Notes: generated by a model not told the origin, from the letters alone. DNA of 46,546 nt from Campylobacterota bacterium (GCA_013607635.1 VCAY01000009.1:1-46546); one strand, 5' to 3'; shown: positions 1 through 9,264, numbered from the stretch's first letter. Numbers and translations are program-made.

Positions 1-144
1 AAAAAGGTTTTTCACAACTTCATCTTTTTTTCTTCCCTCTGAGAACCACTTAGGGTTTTTAGAGGTGCCCTTATTTTGTTTGGAGATGTAAAATCTCTAG
101 TAAAGACCCCATTGGATCCTTGCAAAAGAGTTTTAAAGAACCCA
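1..144. other. Sequence downstream of the nap operon, no gene seen
   Basis: I see no convincing reading frame, tRNA or repeat in the first 133 bases. An AGGG...CCCT inverted pair around 52-110 could form a weak hairpin. The next gene to the left lies outside the window. Confidence 0.4.
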
Positions 145-157
145 TCAGGATTCTTTA
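134..157 (-). terminator. Hairpin over the stop codon of the last nap-cluster gene
   Basis: The arms TAAAGAA and TTCTTTA, with an inner CC/GG pair, surround the stop codon of the small gene that ends at 145. On the minus strand the hairpin is followed by a weak T-rich stretch. It could end the nap transcript. The T-tract is poor, so this is a guess. Confidence 0.3.
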
Positions 158-435
158 ATGAGCGCCTCTCCTAGCTCCTCCTCAATCTGCGCTTGCATTT
201 TAGCCATCTCTAAGCGAATCGCATCCATGTAATGCTCAGGTAGATTATCTTGTTTTTTCCATACAACCTCATCCACACTGCCACCGTAATCCTCTGCAAA
301 CTCCTCCATTTTTTGTTGAAACTCCTGCATATCACCACAAAGAGCCACTCTATTGTCCGTCATATCTCGCAGTTCGATCATCCAGTTGTCCTGTGTATCG
401 TTTTCCAATACGGTTGCTTGAAATATTACGCTCAT
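145..435 (-). CDS. Small acidic hypothetical protein at the end of the nap operon
   Basis: This is a 96-residue protein with no signal peptide or membrane segment. It is rich in Glu, Asp, Met and Gln, and its C-terminal half (MAKMQAQIEEELGEAL) should be helical. It starts 3 bases after the napD stop codon on the same strand, so it is almost certainly the last gene of the nap transcript. I do not recognise the family. Position suggests a cytoplasmic accessory role in NapA maturation or regulation, but nothing in the sequence proves that. It contains a single Cys, so it is not an iron-sulfur protein. Confidence 0.75.
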   Translation of the reverse strand: MSVIFQATVLENDTQDNWMIELRDMTDNRVALCGDMQEFQQKMEEFAEDYGGSVDEVVWKKQDNLPEHYMDAIRLEMAKMQAQIEEELGEALIKES

Positions 436-438
436 ACT

Positions 439-825
439 CTACCTTTTTGCATTGTCGAAGATCTCCGCAAACTCTTCAACATCTTTTTTCTTCATATCGC
501 CGTTGTAGATGATACGATCGATATCAACACTCTCATCATTGAGCATTTTTGGCACAGCGTGGGTATTTTCCAAAAATTCTATCTGTTCATCAAGCTCATC
601 CTCGCTGTATGCCATCTGCATATCTGCTGAAACAACATGGGGGATCGCCTCAATGACACGCAGTTTTTGCAACTCCTCTTTTACACCTTCACCCTCAATG
701 GTGATGATAATTCTCCCTTTTTCATCATGCATGTGATAGTCACACACTTCACAATTTTTCAGCGATTCTACAACCTCATCGAGGTATTTTGGTACTGTTT
801 GAGCTACTATACTTGAAATATTCAT
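439..825 (-). CDS. napD: NapD, NapA-specific Tat-signal chaperone
   Basis: This 128-residue cytoplasmic protein begins MNISSIVAQTVP and has the short alpha/beta ferredoxin-like pattern of NapD, which binds the Tat signal of NapA and delays export until cofactor insertion. The first ~80 residues cover the usual NapD length (about 85-90 in enterobacteria). A C-terminal extension of about 40 residues, rich in acidic residues, is extra. An AGGAG ribosome site sits 7 bases before the ATG. It follows napL closely, as in the Campylobacterota order napAGHBFLD. Family assignment rests on pattern and position. Confidence 0.85.
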   Translation of the reverse strand: MNISSIVAQTVPKYLDEVVESLKNCEVCDYHMHDEKGRIIITIEGEGVKEELQKLRVIEAIPHVVSADMQMAYSEDELDEQIEFLENTHAVPKMLNDESVDIDRIIYNGDMKKKDVEEFAEIFDNAKR

Positions 826-834
826 AATAAACTC

Positions 835-1788
835 CTATTTAATTTTATATTGATTGATAAACAGATCATCACTGGCAACAAACAAGTTTGCCTCATCTAA
901 AAAAACGATCTTGGTTAATGTCATTTTATTGCCTCCAAATACTCCTTTTTGAGATTTTGTTGTTCTTAAAAACACAACGACATCATTGCGTTCATTACTA
1001 CTGTAAGCAACTAACTTTCCACTTGGTGAAAGTCCTACACTATAAACCAAAAAACCAGACTGTATGTGGTATGCACTGCCTAGGTGAGTGTCATAAACTA
1101 CAACGCGTCTGTCCTGACCGGCAGTTGCAATGATGCCGTTTTTATATGCCAAATCAAATACATTATCAAGGTTTTGCCCACTCAGTACTTTGTACTTTAC
1201 GCCATCTTTAGTGTAAACAAGTTTGATATCACCACTCTCATCTGCAACAGCTACCTTATCTTTTTGCTCATTAAGTGCAAAGTCTGAAAATTTCGACTGC
1301 GAGATCTGCACTCTGTATCTTTGTGATTTACTTTGCAGATCAAAGGCGATCAACTCATTACTTAGCAGTGCTAGCAAAACAGTGTCTTTATCCAAAAACT
1401 TCGCTTGAGCAATTGAGAGTTGCTCAGATGCATCGATGATATGGTGCATCTTCTTACCATCAAAGATATCAACGCGTCTAAAACCGGATTGTGCCTGTGA
1501 AAGAATGAGCAGTTGATCATCCATTATATCGATTGAGTAGATTTTAGACTCAACCATATCTCCCATAAAATCCTTGATCTTTGCAACAGTGATACGCTTA
1601 ATTTTTTTATGCGTTTGAAGATCAAAAATATCAACACTGCCTACATTGGTAGCAGCATAAAGTTTACCATCATCAATAAACATATCGGTTACACCACCAC
1701 TGCATTTATACTGCGCAGTAGGCATCTGCAACGGCTGTGCAAATGTTACATGTAACGATACCAACAATAAAATCAATAACTTCATCAT
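835..1788 (-). CDS. napL: NapL, periplasmic WD40-like protein of the nap operon
   Basis: The 317-residue protein has a Sec signal peptide (MMKLLILLLVSLHVTFA) followed by repeated short blades such as GSVDIFDLQTHKKIKRI and GIIATAGQDRRVVVYD, typical of a WD40/beta-propeller fold. NapL occurs in the nap clusters of Campylobacterota. Its exact role is unsettled, and mutants in related bacteria show only modest nitrate reductase effects. The start codon overlaps the napF stop by four bases (ATGA), so translation is probably coupled. A second ATG three bases later would serve equally well. Confidence 0.87.
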   Translation of the reverse strand: MMKLLILLLVSLHVTFAQPLQMPTAQYKCSGGVTDMFIDDGKLYAATNVGSVDIFDLQTHKKIKRITVAKIKDFMGDMVESKIYSIDIMDDQLLILSQAQSGFRRVDIFDGKKMHHIIDASEQLSIAQAKFLDKDTVLLALLSNELIAFDLQSKSQRYRVQISQSKFSDFALNEQKDKVAVADESGDIKLVYTKDGVKYKVLSGQNLDNVFDLAYKNGIIATAGQDRRVVVYDTHLGSAYHIQSGFLVYSVGLSPSGKLVAYSSNERNDVVVFLRTTKSQKGVFGGNKMTLTKIVFLDEANLFVASDDLFINQYKIK

Positions 1789-2267
1789 GCCGCACCCACC
1801 TCAATAGCATCAACCGGACACCTGCTTATGCAAAAGCCGCAGTTTGTACAGTTGGTGTTGATCTTTGGCATAAACATCGCTTGAAAATCTATGGCATTAT
1901 CGAGACAAGGATCTTTACACGAAAAGCACATCACACCCTCCCAACTGACACATTTATCTTGGTTGATCGATATTACAGCATCGATCTGATGACTTTGTAC
2001 TTGCAGATCAAGCACACCAAACGTACACGCTTTTACACACTCGTCACAAAAAGTACATCCACTTTGTGAAAAATCAAGACAAGGTGTTTTGTCTGCAGAG
2101 ATTTTGATGATCTGCTCTTCACAAACAGCCGCGCAACTGCCCTCGCAATGAACACACTCTTTGTGAAAAAGAGATACATCTGCATTGTATGGTGGTCGTA
2201 TCACAACATCCTCTTGCTTGCCTTGTGTTATACGAGCAAGAGAGCGAAAAAGCTCTCTTCTTTCCAT
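1785..2267 (-). CDS. napF: NapF, cytoplasmic 4x[4Fe-4S] ferredoxin-type accessory protein
   Basis: The 160-residue protein carries four cysteine clusters in order: CVHCEGSCAAVC, CTFCDECVKAC, CFSCKDPC and CTNCGFCISRCP. This is the NapF pattern; NapF acts in the cytoplasm in maturation of the NapA iron-sulfur centre. The frame is open further upstream, but MERRELFRS is the natural start: it lies just after the napB stop, has GGGAG about 11 bases before it, and matches the family N-terminus. The longer reading would overlap napB by 53 bases. It ends overlapping the napL start. Confidence 0.9.
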   Translation of the reverse strand: MERRELFRSLARITQGKQEDVVIRPPYNADVSLFHKECVHCEGSCAAVCEEQIIKISADKTPCLDFSQSGCTFCDECVKACTFGVLDLQVQSHQIDAVISINQDKCVSWEGVMCFSCKDPCLDNAIDFQAMFMPKINTNCTNCGFCISRCPVDAIEVGAA

Positions 2268-2268
2268 A

Positions 2269-2973
2269 TTAATGGTGCTCCCATACAGATTCTCCGGCTG
2301 ATGATTGTTCATTTGCAACATCTTTTGGTGTTACAATAGATTCCTTACCTACAGTATCAAGATCCTTTGTCATCACCTCATCCCAGTGCGATTTAAACGC
2401 ACCATCTTTACTGAGGTACTCAGGTTGGAATCTGTTTTCCGTAATCAGTTTTGCATCAGATTGTGGCGCATGACACTGTGAACAGTTCCATCTACCTTGG
2501 TAAAGCTTGTTTTTCTTCACGATAGCAACCTCATTTTTCAGGTTGTCAACCGCTTTTTCAAACTTTTTACCGTCCCATTTGTGTTTTGGACGCATATCCA
2601 TAAAATGTGACGGCGGAATCGGTGTTGCTCCCATAGAAGAAGCGATCTCTGGTATATGACAATTAAGACACTGGTTGCCATCTTTTCTTGTAATTGGCAA
2701 CATCCCCTCTGTATCGTGTGGGATCATCGGTGGAGCATCTTGGAACGCTCGTTGAAACTTTTGACTCGCACCCGCCGGTGCATCACTAAACTTAAATGTT
2801 GGTGGCACCGTGTCCTTTTCATGATACAAACTTGTATTTCTATAACTTAACTGTTCTTCAGTTATGGTTGGTGCCACCTTCTCTTGAGCCGTTGGAGCAG
2901 CATTTGAGCCACACCCTGTGAGCAAAAAAGAAGCAGCAACAAACCCAAGTATAGATTTCGTTAACATTTTCAT
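2269..2973 (-). CDS. napB: NapB, diheme cytochrome c subunit with a lipoprotein signal
   Basis: NapB passes electrons from NapH/NapG to NapA in the periplasm. Two CxxCH heme sites are seen (C102-H106 and C164-H168), with likely axial His86 and His123. Two things are unusual. The N-terminus (FLLTGC, Cys21) is a clear lipobox, whereas NapB is normally a soluble protein with an ordinary Sec signal. The protein is 234 residues, and about 45 residues follow the usual end after the second heme, ending in EHH. The start has GGAGAG a few bases upstream. It lies between napH and napF in the standard order. Confidence 0.92.
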   Translation of the reverse strand: MKMLTKSILGFVAASFLLTGCGSNAAPTAQEKVAPTITEEQLSYRNTSLYHEKDTVPPTFKFSDAPAGASQKFQRAFQDAPPMIPHDTEGMLPITRKDGNQCLNCHIPEIASSMGATPIPPSHFMDMRPKHKWDGKKFEKAVDNLKNEVAIVKKNKLYQGRWNCSQCHAPQSDAKLITENRFQPEYLSKDGAFKSHWDEVMTKDLDTVGKESIVTPKDVANEQSSAGESVWEHH

Positions 2974-2982
2974 CTTTCTCTC

Positions 2983-3795
2983 CTATTTTTTATTTATATT
3001 TCGCAATGAGAAACCAAGAGCATCGTCGTTACACACTTCAATACATCTTGCGCAATTTGTACATTCCCCCGAAAGTACGGCCTTGCTCTCTTTGCCGACC
3101 ATGTGAAGCACCTGATGCTCAGGACACACCACTTTACACTGCATACATTCTGTACACTTCTCTTTGTCGTGACGAACACGAAAGAGGCTGAATTTACCAA
3201 GGAGTGAATAAAATCCGCCAAGTGGACAGATATGCCCACACCATCCATTCGTGACCACAAAAAGATCAAACAGGAATATAACAACAACTCCTGCCCATCC
3301 AAAACCTATGCCAAACGCTATGCCTCTGTGAACCATAGAGATGGGTGAGACAAACTCAAACGCCGCAACTCCAAGCAGTGCTGAGAGTATAAGACTAAGG
3401 AGTAAAACCCAATAGCGAAGGTTTCTTGATGCTGGCTGCTTTTTTTGCACCTTACTAACCTCAAGTTTCCTTCTGAGATAACCCGCTGCATCCGTTACCA
3501 TATTGATAGGACAAACCCAGCTGCAAAAGGATCGCCCTCCAATAAGAAAATAAAACAGAGTAACTATCAAAACACCGATGAGAATATCGGTAGCTACAAC
3601 GGCTCCCGCTGCCACCATCTGAGCAACAGCGAACGGATCACTTAAAGGGATTGTTTCAAACAACAAAGAACTGCTTAGGTTGCCTTGTAAAATCTTCCAT
3701 CCCCATAAGTTAGCACCGGCGTAAAGAACCAAGATAGCTACTTGTGTCAATCTTCTTAAAATAAGATAACGGTAGTTATTCCAGATGTAAGACAT
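2983..3795 (-). CDS. napH: NapH, membrane ferredoxin-type menaquinol dehydrogenase subunit
   Basis: This 270-residue protein has about four membrane segments, including around residues 10-30, 55-85, 125-150 and 165-185. There are two CxxxCP motifs on loops (CSWVCPINM and CGHICPLGG) and two C-terminal [4Fe-4S] clusters (CTECMQCKVVCP and CTNCARCIEVC). NapH with NapG oxidises menaquinol and feeds NapB, replacing NapC, which is absent here. Its ATG overlaps the napG stop codon (TAATG), so the two are translationally coupled. Confidence 0.93.
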   Translation of the reverse strand: MSYIWNNYRYLILRRLTQVAILVLYAGANLWGWKILQGNLSSSLLFETIPLSDPFAVAQMVAAGAVVATDILIGVLIVTLFYFLIGGRSFCSWVCPINMVTDAAGYLRRKLEVSKVQKKQPASRNLRYWVLLLSLILSALLGVAAFEFVSPISMVHRGIAFGIGFGWAGVVVIFLFDLFVVTNGWCGHICPLGGFYSLLGKFSLFRVRHDKEKCTECMQCKVVCPEHQVLHMVGKESKAVLSGECTNCARCIEVCNDDALGFSLRNINKK

Positions 3796-4580
3796 TAGTA
3801 TAACCCCTCTAAGTCGCTATTGAGCGAATCGATCGCACTCTTTTTGTTGATCTGCGTCTCCGTTTTTATCGCTTTGGCATTTTGTACCCTTTTTTCATCT
3901 GCCTTATCCCATCCTTTGATGTAATGATCCCCCACTTCTCCTTGGGCAATCTCACGCGGCAGAACAAAAATAGCCGGTTTTTGCGTTACACATGCTTTTT
4001 CACATAAACCGCAACCTGTACAGCTATCACTGTGCACAGCTGGTTTGAGATAAGCATGCTTACCTGTACGTTCATTTTTTTGGTATTCGATCGTGATCGC
4101 TTCTCCTAAAAGTGGACAAGCACGGTAACATGCATCACACTGGATTCCCCAAAACGCAATGCAGTTCTCCTTATCGACCACTGCCAGACCCATTTGTGCT
4201 TTATTGATATCCAACACCCCATCACTCGATACACTCTCTTGATCAAGAGCACCCGTAGGACAAACTGGAACACAAGGGATATCAGTACACATGTAACAAG
4301 GAATATTGGTAGGAACAAAATAGGGTGTACCTATCGGTTTGTGATCACCCGGCTTTGCTAGCATGAGTGTATCATACGGGCAGGCCTCCACACACAAACC
4401 ACATTTGATACATGTACGAAGAAAATCATCCTCTTGCAGTGCACCGGGTGGGCGAAGCAGGAGCGATGAAGCCTTTGCCTCATCAACATAAGCACTCCAC
4501 ACAAATCCACCTAGTGCAGCAAGCCCGATCCCTCGAGCCATATCAAGGATAAATCTTCTTCTTGAACTCTCTTGTTCCAT
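3795..4580 (-). CDS. napG: NapG, periplasmic 4x[4Fe-4S] protein with Tat signal
   Basis: About 261 residues. The N-terminus has a twin-arginine signal (SSRRRFILDMARG) followed by a hydrophobic stretch. Four cysteine clusters follow: CIKCGLCVEACP, CYMCTDIPCVPVCP, CIAFWGIQCDACYRACP and CTGCGLCEKAC. NapG pairs with NapH to move electrons from menaquinol to NapB. I chose the ATG at 4580; a GTG directly before it (4583) is also possible, since GGGA lies just upstream of both. It sits 18 bases after napA. Confidence 0.93.
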   Translation of the reverse strand: MEQESSRRRFILDMARGIGLAALGGFVWSAYVDEAKASSLLLRPPGALQEDDFLRTCIKCGLCVEACPYDTLMLAKPGDHKPIGTPYFVPTNIPCYMCTDIPCVPVCPTGALDQESVSSDGVLDINKAQMGLAVVDKENCIAFWGIQCDACYRACPLLGEAITIEYQKNERTGKHAYLKPAVHSDSCTGCGLCEKACVTQKPAIFVLPREIAQGEVGDHYIKGWDKADEKRVQNAKAIKTETQINKKSAIDSLNSDLEGLY

Positions 4581-4598
4581 CACAACTATCCCTTTTGT

Positions 4599-7412
4599 TT
4601 ATGCTTTATAAATTTTGACTGCACATTTTTTAAAGTCTGTTTGTTTTGACATTGGACATGTCGCATCTAAACATACTTTATTGATAAACACACGCTCATC
4701 AAACCATGGTACAAAAACAAGTCCACGAGGAGGTCTGTTTCTTCCGCGTGTCTCAACTCTCGCTTTAACACGACCACGGCGTGATTCAACCCAACAAAGT
4801 CCACCTTGTTTGAGTCCTTTATCTTTTGCATCTTGAGGATGCATATAACAAAGTGCTTCAGGAACCGCACGGTAAAGTTCAGGTACACGCATCGTCATCG
4901 TTCCAGAGTGCCAATGCTCAAGCACACGACCTGTTGCTAACCAAGTATCGTACTGCGCATCTGGCATTTCCGGTGGATCCATATATGGACGTGCAAATAT
5001 TTTGGCTTTGTTTGACAAAGGTTTCTTTTTGCTGTCTGTTACATGTGTCAAGTCACCCTGTTTCAATGCTTTTGCAATTTTTCCGTAGAATGCAAACTCA
5101 TCATCTGTACCTTGTGCCGCTTTGGCTGCATAAGGGTCATATTTTACATTGAAACGCCATTGTGTCTCTTTACCATCAACAACAGGCCATTTAAGCCCTC
5201 TAACTTTATGGTAAATATCAAACGGTGCAAGGTCATGTCCATGTCCGCGACCAAATGCCGCATACTCTTCAAAGAGATATTTTTGAATAAAGAAACCATA
5301 CCCTTTAAATACTTTTCCATCAGAACCGACAACATTTCTACTGTCACCTTTACATTCAGAGTTATCGTACCCTTTTTGGATCGGATCGTTATCATCAAGT
5401 TTGTAAGAACGTGCAATTTTATTGGCAAAAAGGATCTCATACATTGTTGTATCACCTTTATAACCCATAGCGTACGCTTTTTTTCTTACATCTGGAAGTG
5501 GTTTTTTTCTTGGACCCGATGGTGGATATGCACCCCAAAGATCATCAACCGTAAAGCGTTTTGAAAGCTCTACCCACTGCCATGTATCACTCATCGCTTC
5601 ACCAACAGGAAGTACTTGTTGTCTCCAGTGTTGTGTACGGCGCTCTGCATTTCCGTAAGCTCCCCATTTTTCATAGATCATCGCTGAAGGGAGGATCAAG
5701 TCAGAAACTTTTGCCGAGATACCCGGATAACCATCAGATGTTACGATGAAGTTGTCCATCTCACGCGCTGCTTTGATCCAGTGTGATGCACTCGCACTGT
5801 CTTGGTATGGGTTACATACATTTACCCACGCAAATTTGATAAGCCCATCTTCGATATCTCTGTGGATCTTCATCATGTGTTGTTTACCAACGCCATTAAG
5901 TGTTCCCTCTGGGATCATCCATTTTTTCTCTGCAATTTTTCTGTGTAGTGGATTTTTCACCATCATATCAGCTGGCAAGCGGTGTGTAAATGTTCCAACC
6001 TCTCTCGCTGTACCACACGCAGACGGTTGACCCGTAAGTGAGAATGCTCCAGAACCTGGACGCGCTTGTTTATTGAGCATAAAGTGTACATTGTAAGCAA
6101 GTGTATTGTCCCATGATCCACGCGTATGCTGGTTCATACCCATTGTCCAGAAAGAGACAACTTTTCTATCTTTTTCAATATAAAGATCTGCTAAAGCTTG
6201 AAGTTTTGCTTTGAAATCTTCAATACTTTCATCAGGATTACCTTTGGCAACTTTCGCTACATAATCAAGTGTGTATGGTGCCAAAGATTTTTTATACTCT
6301 TCAAAAGAGATCTCCCAGTGACCAAGAGTACCACCGGTGTGCTTCATCACATCACCCGCTTTGTAACCGTAAGGCTCTAGTGCAGGTCCCTCTTTTTCTG
6401 AAACCACTTTACTCATCTCTTTGCTTACTGTTTCCATCTCTTTGGCACTGTATTTGCCATCTTTGAGTGATTTCTCACCCGCTCTTCTCATACCATAACC
6501 GATATTAACCGGTCCGGCTGCAAAAACAATATGCTTTTTGATAAAATCCCAATCGATCGCTTCAGGATGATTGTATACGATCTCTCTGGCGAGATAGTTC
6601 CAAATAGCAAGGTCGGTATTTGGTGAGAAAATGATCTCAATATCTGCCAAGTCTGATGTTCTGTGTGTATAAGTCTGAATAGATACAACTTTTACACGAT
6701 CAGGGTTTGAAAGTTTTCTATCTGTTACACGCGACCAAAGGATCGGGTGCATCTCAGCCATATTTGAACCCCAAGATACAACTGTATCGGTTAATTCGAT
6801 ATCATCATAACAACCAGAAGGCTCATCAATCCCAAATGTCTGATAAAAACCAACAACCGCCGAAGCCATACAGTGACGTGCATTTGGATCGATCGCATTC
6901 GATCTAAATCCCGCTTTCATCATCTTTTGCGCAGCGTAACCTTCCATAATTGTATACTGACCGGATGCAAAAATACCAACCCCTTCTGGTCCACTTTTTT
7001 TCAAAGCATATCTTATGTATTTTTCCATCTCATCAAAAGCACGTTTCCATGAGACAGGGGCAAACTTCCCTTTTTTGTCAAACTCCCCTTTGCTGTTTAC
7101 GCGCAATAACGGTTGTGTTAATCTGTCTGCCCCATACATGATCTTCGCGTTAAAATAACCTTTGATACAATTCAGACCACGATTTACCGGTGCTGCAGGG
7201 TCACCCTTGACCGCAACAATCTTGCCATTTTTTGTCGCCATCATAATACCACAACCGGTACCACAAAAACGACAAGCCGCTTTATCCCATCGCCATCCGA
7301 CTTCAGCTTCATTTGCCGCTGCCTGGATGTCTTGAGGAACACTCATTCCTATCGCTGCAGCTGCAGAAGCAGCTGCCGAGTTTTTCAGGAATTCTCTTCT
7401 TGAAAGTGACAT
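4599..7412 (-). CDS. napA: NapA, periplasmic nitrate reductase catalytic subunit
   Basis: This 937-residue molybdenum enzyme reduces nitrate to nitrite in the periplasm. The Tat signal is SRREFLK at the N-terminus. The [4Fe-4S] ligands are C47, C50, C54 and C82 (CRFCGTGC ... NCIKG), and the molybdenum-ligand cysteine is C181 in [10 protein letters not shown]. Length and insertions fit the long Campylobacterota NapA rather than the ~830-residue enterobacterial form. A very strong ribosome site (GGAGGAGAGGAAG) precedes the ATG. It is the first gene of the operon and its upstream region holds a Crp/Fnr-type palindrome. Confidence 0.98.
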   Translation of the reverse strand: MSLSRREFLKNSAAASAAAAIGMSVPQDIQAAANEAEVGWRWDKAACRFCGTGCGIMMATKNGKIVAVKGDPAAPVNRGLNCIKGYFNAKIMYGADRLTQPLLRVNSKGEFDKKGKFAPVSWKRAFDEMEKYIRYALKKSGPEGVGIFASGQYTIMEGYAAQKMMKAGFRSNAIDPNARHCMASAVVGFYQTFGIDEPSGCYDDIELTDTVVSWGSNMAEMHPILWSRVTDRKLSNPDRVKVVSIQTYTHRTSDLADIEIIFSPNTDLAIWNYLAREIVYNHPEAIDWDFIKKHIVFAAGPVNIGYGMRRAGEKSLKDGKYSAKEMETVSKEMSKVVSEKEGPALEPYGYKAGDVMKHTGGTLGHWEISFEEYKKSLAPYTLDYVAKVAKGNPDESIEDFKAKLQALADLYIEKDRKVVSFWTMGMNQHTRGSWDNTLAYNVHFMLNKQARPGSGAFSLTGQPSACGTAREVGTFTHRLPADMMVKNPLHRKIAEKKWMIPEGTLNGVGKQHMMKIHRDIEDGLIKFAWVNVCNPYQDSASASHWIKAAREMDNFIVTSDGYPGISAKVSDLILPSAMIYEKWGAYGNAERRTQHWRQQVLPVGEAMSDTWQWVELSKRFTVDDLWGAYPPSGPRKKPLPDVRKKAYAMGYKGDTTMYEILFANKIARSYKLDDNDPIQKGYDNSECKGDSRNVVGSDGKVFKGYGFFIQKYLFEEYAAFGRGHGHDLAPFDIYHKVRGLKWPVVDGKETQWRFNVKYDPYAAKAAQGTDDEFAFYGKIAKALKQGDLTHVTDSKKKPLSNKAKIFARPYMDPPEMPDAQYDTWLATGRVLEHWHSGTMTMRVPELYRAVPEALCYMHPQDAKDKGLKQGGLCWVESRRGRVKARVETRGRNRPPRGLVFVPWFDERVFINKVCLDATCPMSKQTDFKKCAVKIYKA

Positions 7413-7491
7413 CTTCCTCTCCTCCTATAATTTGAAAGTTAGTAGTTGTTTACCAACCTCATATCTGCAAAAGCATTTACTAACTTCTTGT

Positions 7492-7497
7492 ATGGTA
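7492..7497 (-). promoter_or_regulatory. Candidate -10 element of the nap operon
   Basis: On the minus strand this reads TACCAT. Its centre lies 32 bases downstream of the centre of the TTGAC-N4-GTCAA palindrome, the spacing expected when an FNR-type activator binds at -41.5. It implies a transcript start near 7485 and a leader of about 70 bases. Confidence 0.4.
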
Positions 7498-7501
7498 ACA
7501 C

Positions 7502-7533
7502 TAAGTCAAAATAAATCTTTTGACTTATGTCAA
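7502..7533. promoter_or_regulatory. Crp/Fnr-type operator region upstream of napA
   Basis: TTGACTTATGTCAA at 7520-7533 is a perfect TTGAC-N4-GTCAA palindrome, one base per arm away from the FNR consensus TTGAT-N4-ATCAA. A third half-site, GTCAA at 7505-7509, creates a second, overlapping inverted repeat (TAAGTCAAAA / TTTTGACTTA, 10-bp arms, 6-base spacer, 7502-7527). The Crp/Fnr gene at 8592-9260 is the obvious candidate binder. Confidence 0.7.
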
Positions 7534-7587
7534 GAATTTAAAAAAAGATAGCTAATTAGAAGAATTTAGAAAACCTGAAGAAAAGTT

Positions 7588-8595
7588 TTACGATTTTTGG
7601 CAACTTTTTGTGAGTTCAATAAGATCTTTTTTGAGTTTTTGCAGTTTCTTTGTTGATCGAATAAGATTTTCTGTCGATTCAATAACAATATCTTCACTGT
7701 TGTTTAAAAACTTCATACTCAGAGATTTATCTTTGAGATCATCAAGAATATCATCAAATTCATCAGTGATCTCTTCAAGCTTCGCCGATGCTTGCTGAGA
7801 CTGCGTAAGCGCTTCGTTGGAAAACTCCATCGCGCTATTGATCTTCTCGATGAAGCGGTTGATCATATCACTTACCTCTTTGATCTCCTCTTCACTCTCT
7901 TTAGTAACTTGCAAAGGCTCAAGCTTGTTGTTTTCTATACTATGTACAAGATTTTTGGAGTAGTTCATAAACTCATCTACATGCGCTTCAATCGCTTTGA
8001 GTTGCAGCAAAGCATACACCAAAAGCATCATCAGTACAAATGCTACAAGATACTGAAAAATTTTAATGTTGTGTGTTTTGGTTTCACTGTAAGTTGTGTA
8101 CATCCCTACAAGTTTATCTACCTCATCAAGCAACACGCTGTTTTGCTCATGGATTCTCTCAACGGTACCATGTAATTTTTGAGCATTTTTTGAACCATTT
8201 GCAACACTATAGAGCTTAAAATTTTCAATCTCTTGAGAAAAACTTTTCCACAAAGAGCGTACATGGGAGAGCTGTGATGCAATATCTCGTGTAGGAACAC
8301 CATAAAGCCCTTTGTGTGCATCTCCAAACTCTAAAATATTCAGCCCTTTTTCAAACGCATCTACAGCATTGTTGAGTTCACTAAAATCTTGTGTGTCACT
8401 GTAATAGGTATAAAAGATACTCTTTGTCATCTTTTGTGTTAACATTCTTTGCTTACCTGCAATGTTAATCATTAGCGCATCTTTAACGTTATTTTGATTC
8501 AAATAGATTGTTGTTGTAATACCACTAATCATTAAAACAATCAACAATGCACCAAGAACTTTGATCTTTGTACTGATTTTTGCAGACTTTTTCAT
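7588..8595 (-). CDS. PilJ-domain (NarX P-box-like) membrane sensor without output domain
   Basis: This is a 335-residue inner-membrane protein. Membrane segments lie near residues 12-30 and 183-202 and enclose a helical periplasmic domain. Right after the first segment is NIAGKQRMLTQKMTKSI, the PilJ/type IV pili methyl-accepting N-terminal motif related to the NarX nitrate-binding P-box. The cytoplasmic part is a HAMP-like stretch plus coiled coil; I see no histidine kinase, GGDEF or chemotaxis signalling tip. The start overlaps the Crp/Fnr gene stop (ATGA) with GGGAG 7 bases away, so the two are co-translated. It may sense nitrate or nitrite and act on a partner. The ligand is inference. Confidence 0.8.
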   Translation of the reverse strand: MKKSAKISTKIKVLGALLIVLMISGITTTIYLNQNNVKDALMINIAGKQRMLTQKMTKSIFYTYYSDTQDFSELNNAVDAFEKGLNILEFGDAHKGLYGVPTRDIASQLSHVRSLWKSFSQEIENFKLYSVANGSKNAQKLHGTVERIHEQNSVLLDEVDKLVGMYTTYSETKTHNIKIFQYLVAFVLMMLLVYALLQLKAIEAHVDEFMNYSKNLVHSIENNKLEPLQVTKESEEEIKEVSDMINRFIEKINSAMEFSNEALTQSQQASAKLEEITDEFDDILDDLKDKSLSMKFLNNSEDIVIESTENLIRSTKKLQKLKKDLIELTKSCQKS

Positions 8596-9260
8596 GACTC
8601 ATCTCCCATATAGATTGCTCTTAGCATCTCTTTATTTAAAATTTTTACTGTTGCATTGTTTATCTCAATGATCTCATTTCGAGTCAGTTTTTTTAAAACC
8701 CTCGATAAAGTCTCAGGCTGGATATGTAGCATAAAAGAGACCTCTTGGCGTTTGAGTTTGTTAAACATCTCAAGATCATCCATCAACATATAGGCAACTT
8801 TACTCGTTGCATTAAAAACAAGCTCACGATTAACAACACAATGCAATTGATGATTTTTTTGCAAAATTTCATTAATAAGCTTGTGGGTGATCTCGGGATG
8901 GTGCAAAAATCTCTCTTTAAATTGCAAATAATTGATCTCTAATAAAACACTATCCTCAGCAAACTCCGCATTAGCAAAACAGTGGATCGTTTCATTATCA
9001 AGTGTTGTAAGCTCAGAGATCAAAGTGTTTGGATAGATATGATACAAAAAAATCTCATTTTCATACTTGTCGATCTTATAAACCTTTAAAAGACCACTGA
9101 CAAGAAAAAAAAGTTTATTTTGCACATCATTTTCGTAATACAAAATCGCATCTTTGGGATGTTTGGTTACAACACAAATTTTGGCAAGTGCTTCAATATC
9201 CTCATCATTCAGTGAGGCGAAGAGATGTAGTTGTTTCAGATATTGTGTGATCAGTTCCAT
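8592..9260 (-). CDS. Crp/Fnr-family transcriptional regulator, likely controlling nap
   Basis: The 222-residue protein has an N-terminal cyclic-nucleotide-like beta-barrel (about 1-115), a dimerisation helix and a C-terminal helix-turn-helix. The recognition helix reads PETLSRVLKKL, keeping the E-x-x-S-R pattern FNR uses to read TTGA(T/C) half-sites. The N-terminal four-cysteine cluster of FNR is absent; only isolated cysteines are seen, so it is not an oxygen sensor of the FNR type. It is co-translated with the PilJ-domain sensor downstream, and a matching palindrome sits before napA. Regulation of nap is inferred from position and helix type. Confidence 0.87.
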   Translation of the reverse strand: MELITQYLKQLHLFASLNDEDIEALAKICVVTKHPKDAILYYENDVQNKLFFLVSGLLKVYKIDKYENEIFLYHIYPNTLISELTTLDNETIHCFANAEFAEDSVLLEINYLQFKERFLHHPEITHKLINEILQKNHQLHCVVNRELVFNATSKVAYMLMDDLEMFNKLKRQEVSFMLHIQPETLSRVLKKLTRNEIIEINNATVKILNKEMLRAIYMGDES

Positions 9261-9264
9261 GTTA

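Noticed and set aside
2268-2321. Longer start for napF overlapping napB by 53 bases
   Set aside because: MERRELFRS right after the napB stop has its own ribosome site and matches the family N-terminus.
5043-5564. 173-codon frame opposite napA
   Set aside because: It lies wholly inside napA on the other strand and has no family pattern or ribosome site; it is a shadow of napA codon use. The same applies to other long antisense frames over htpG, uup, oadA and aspS.
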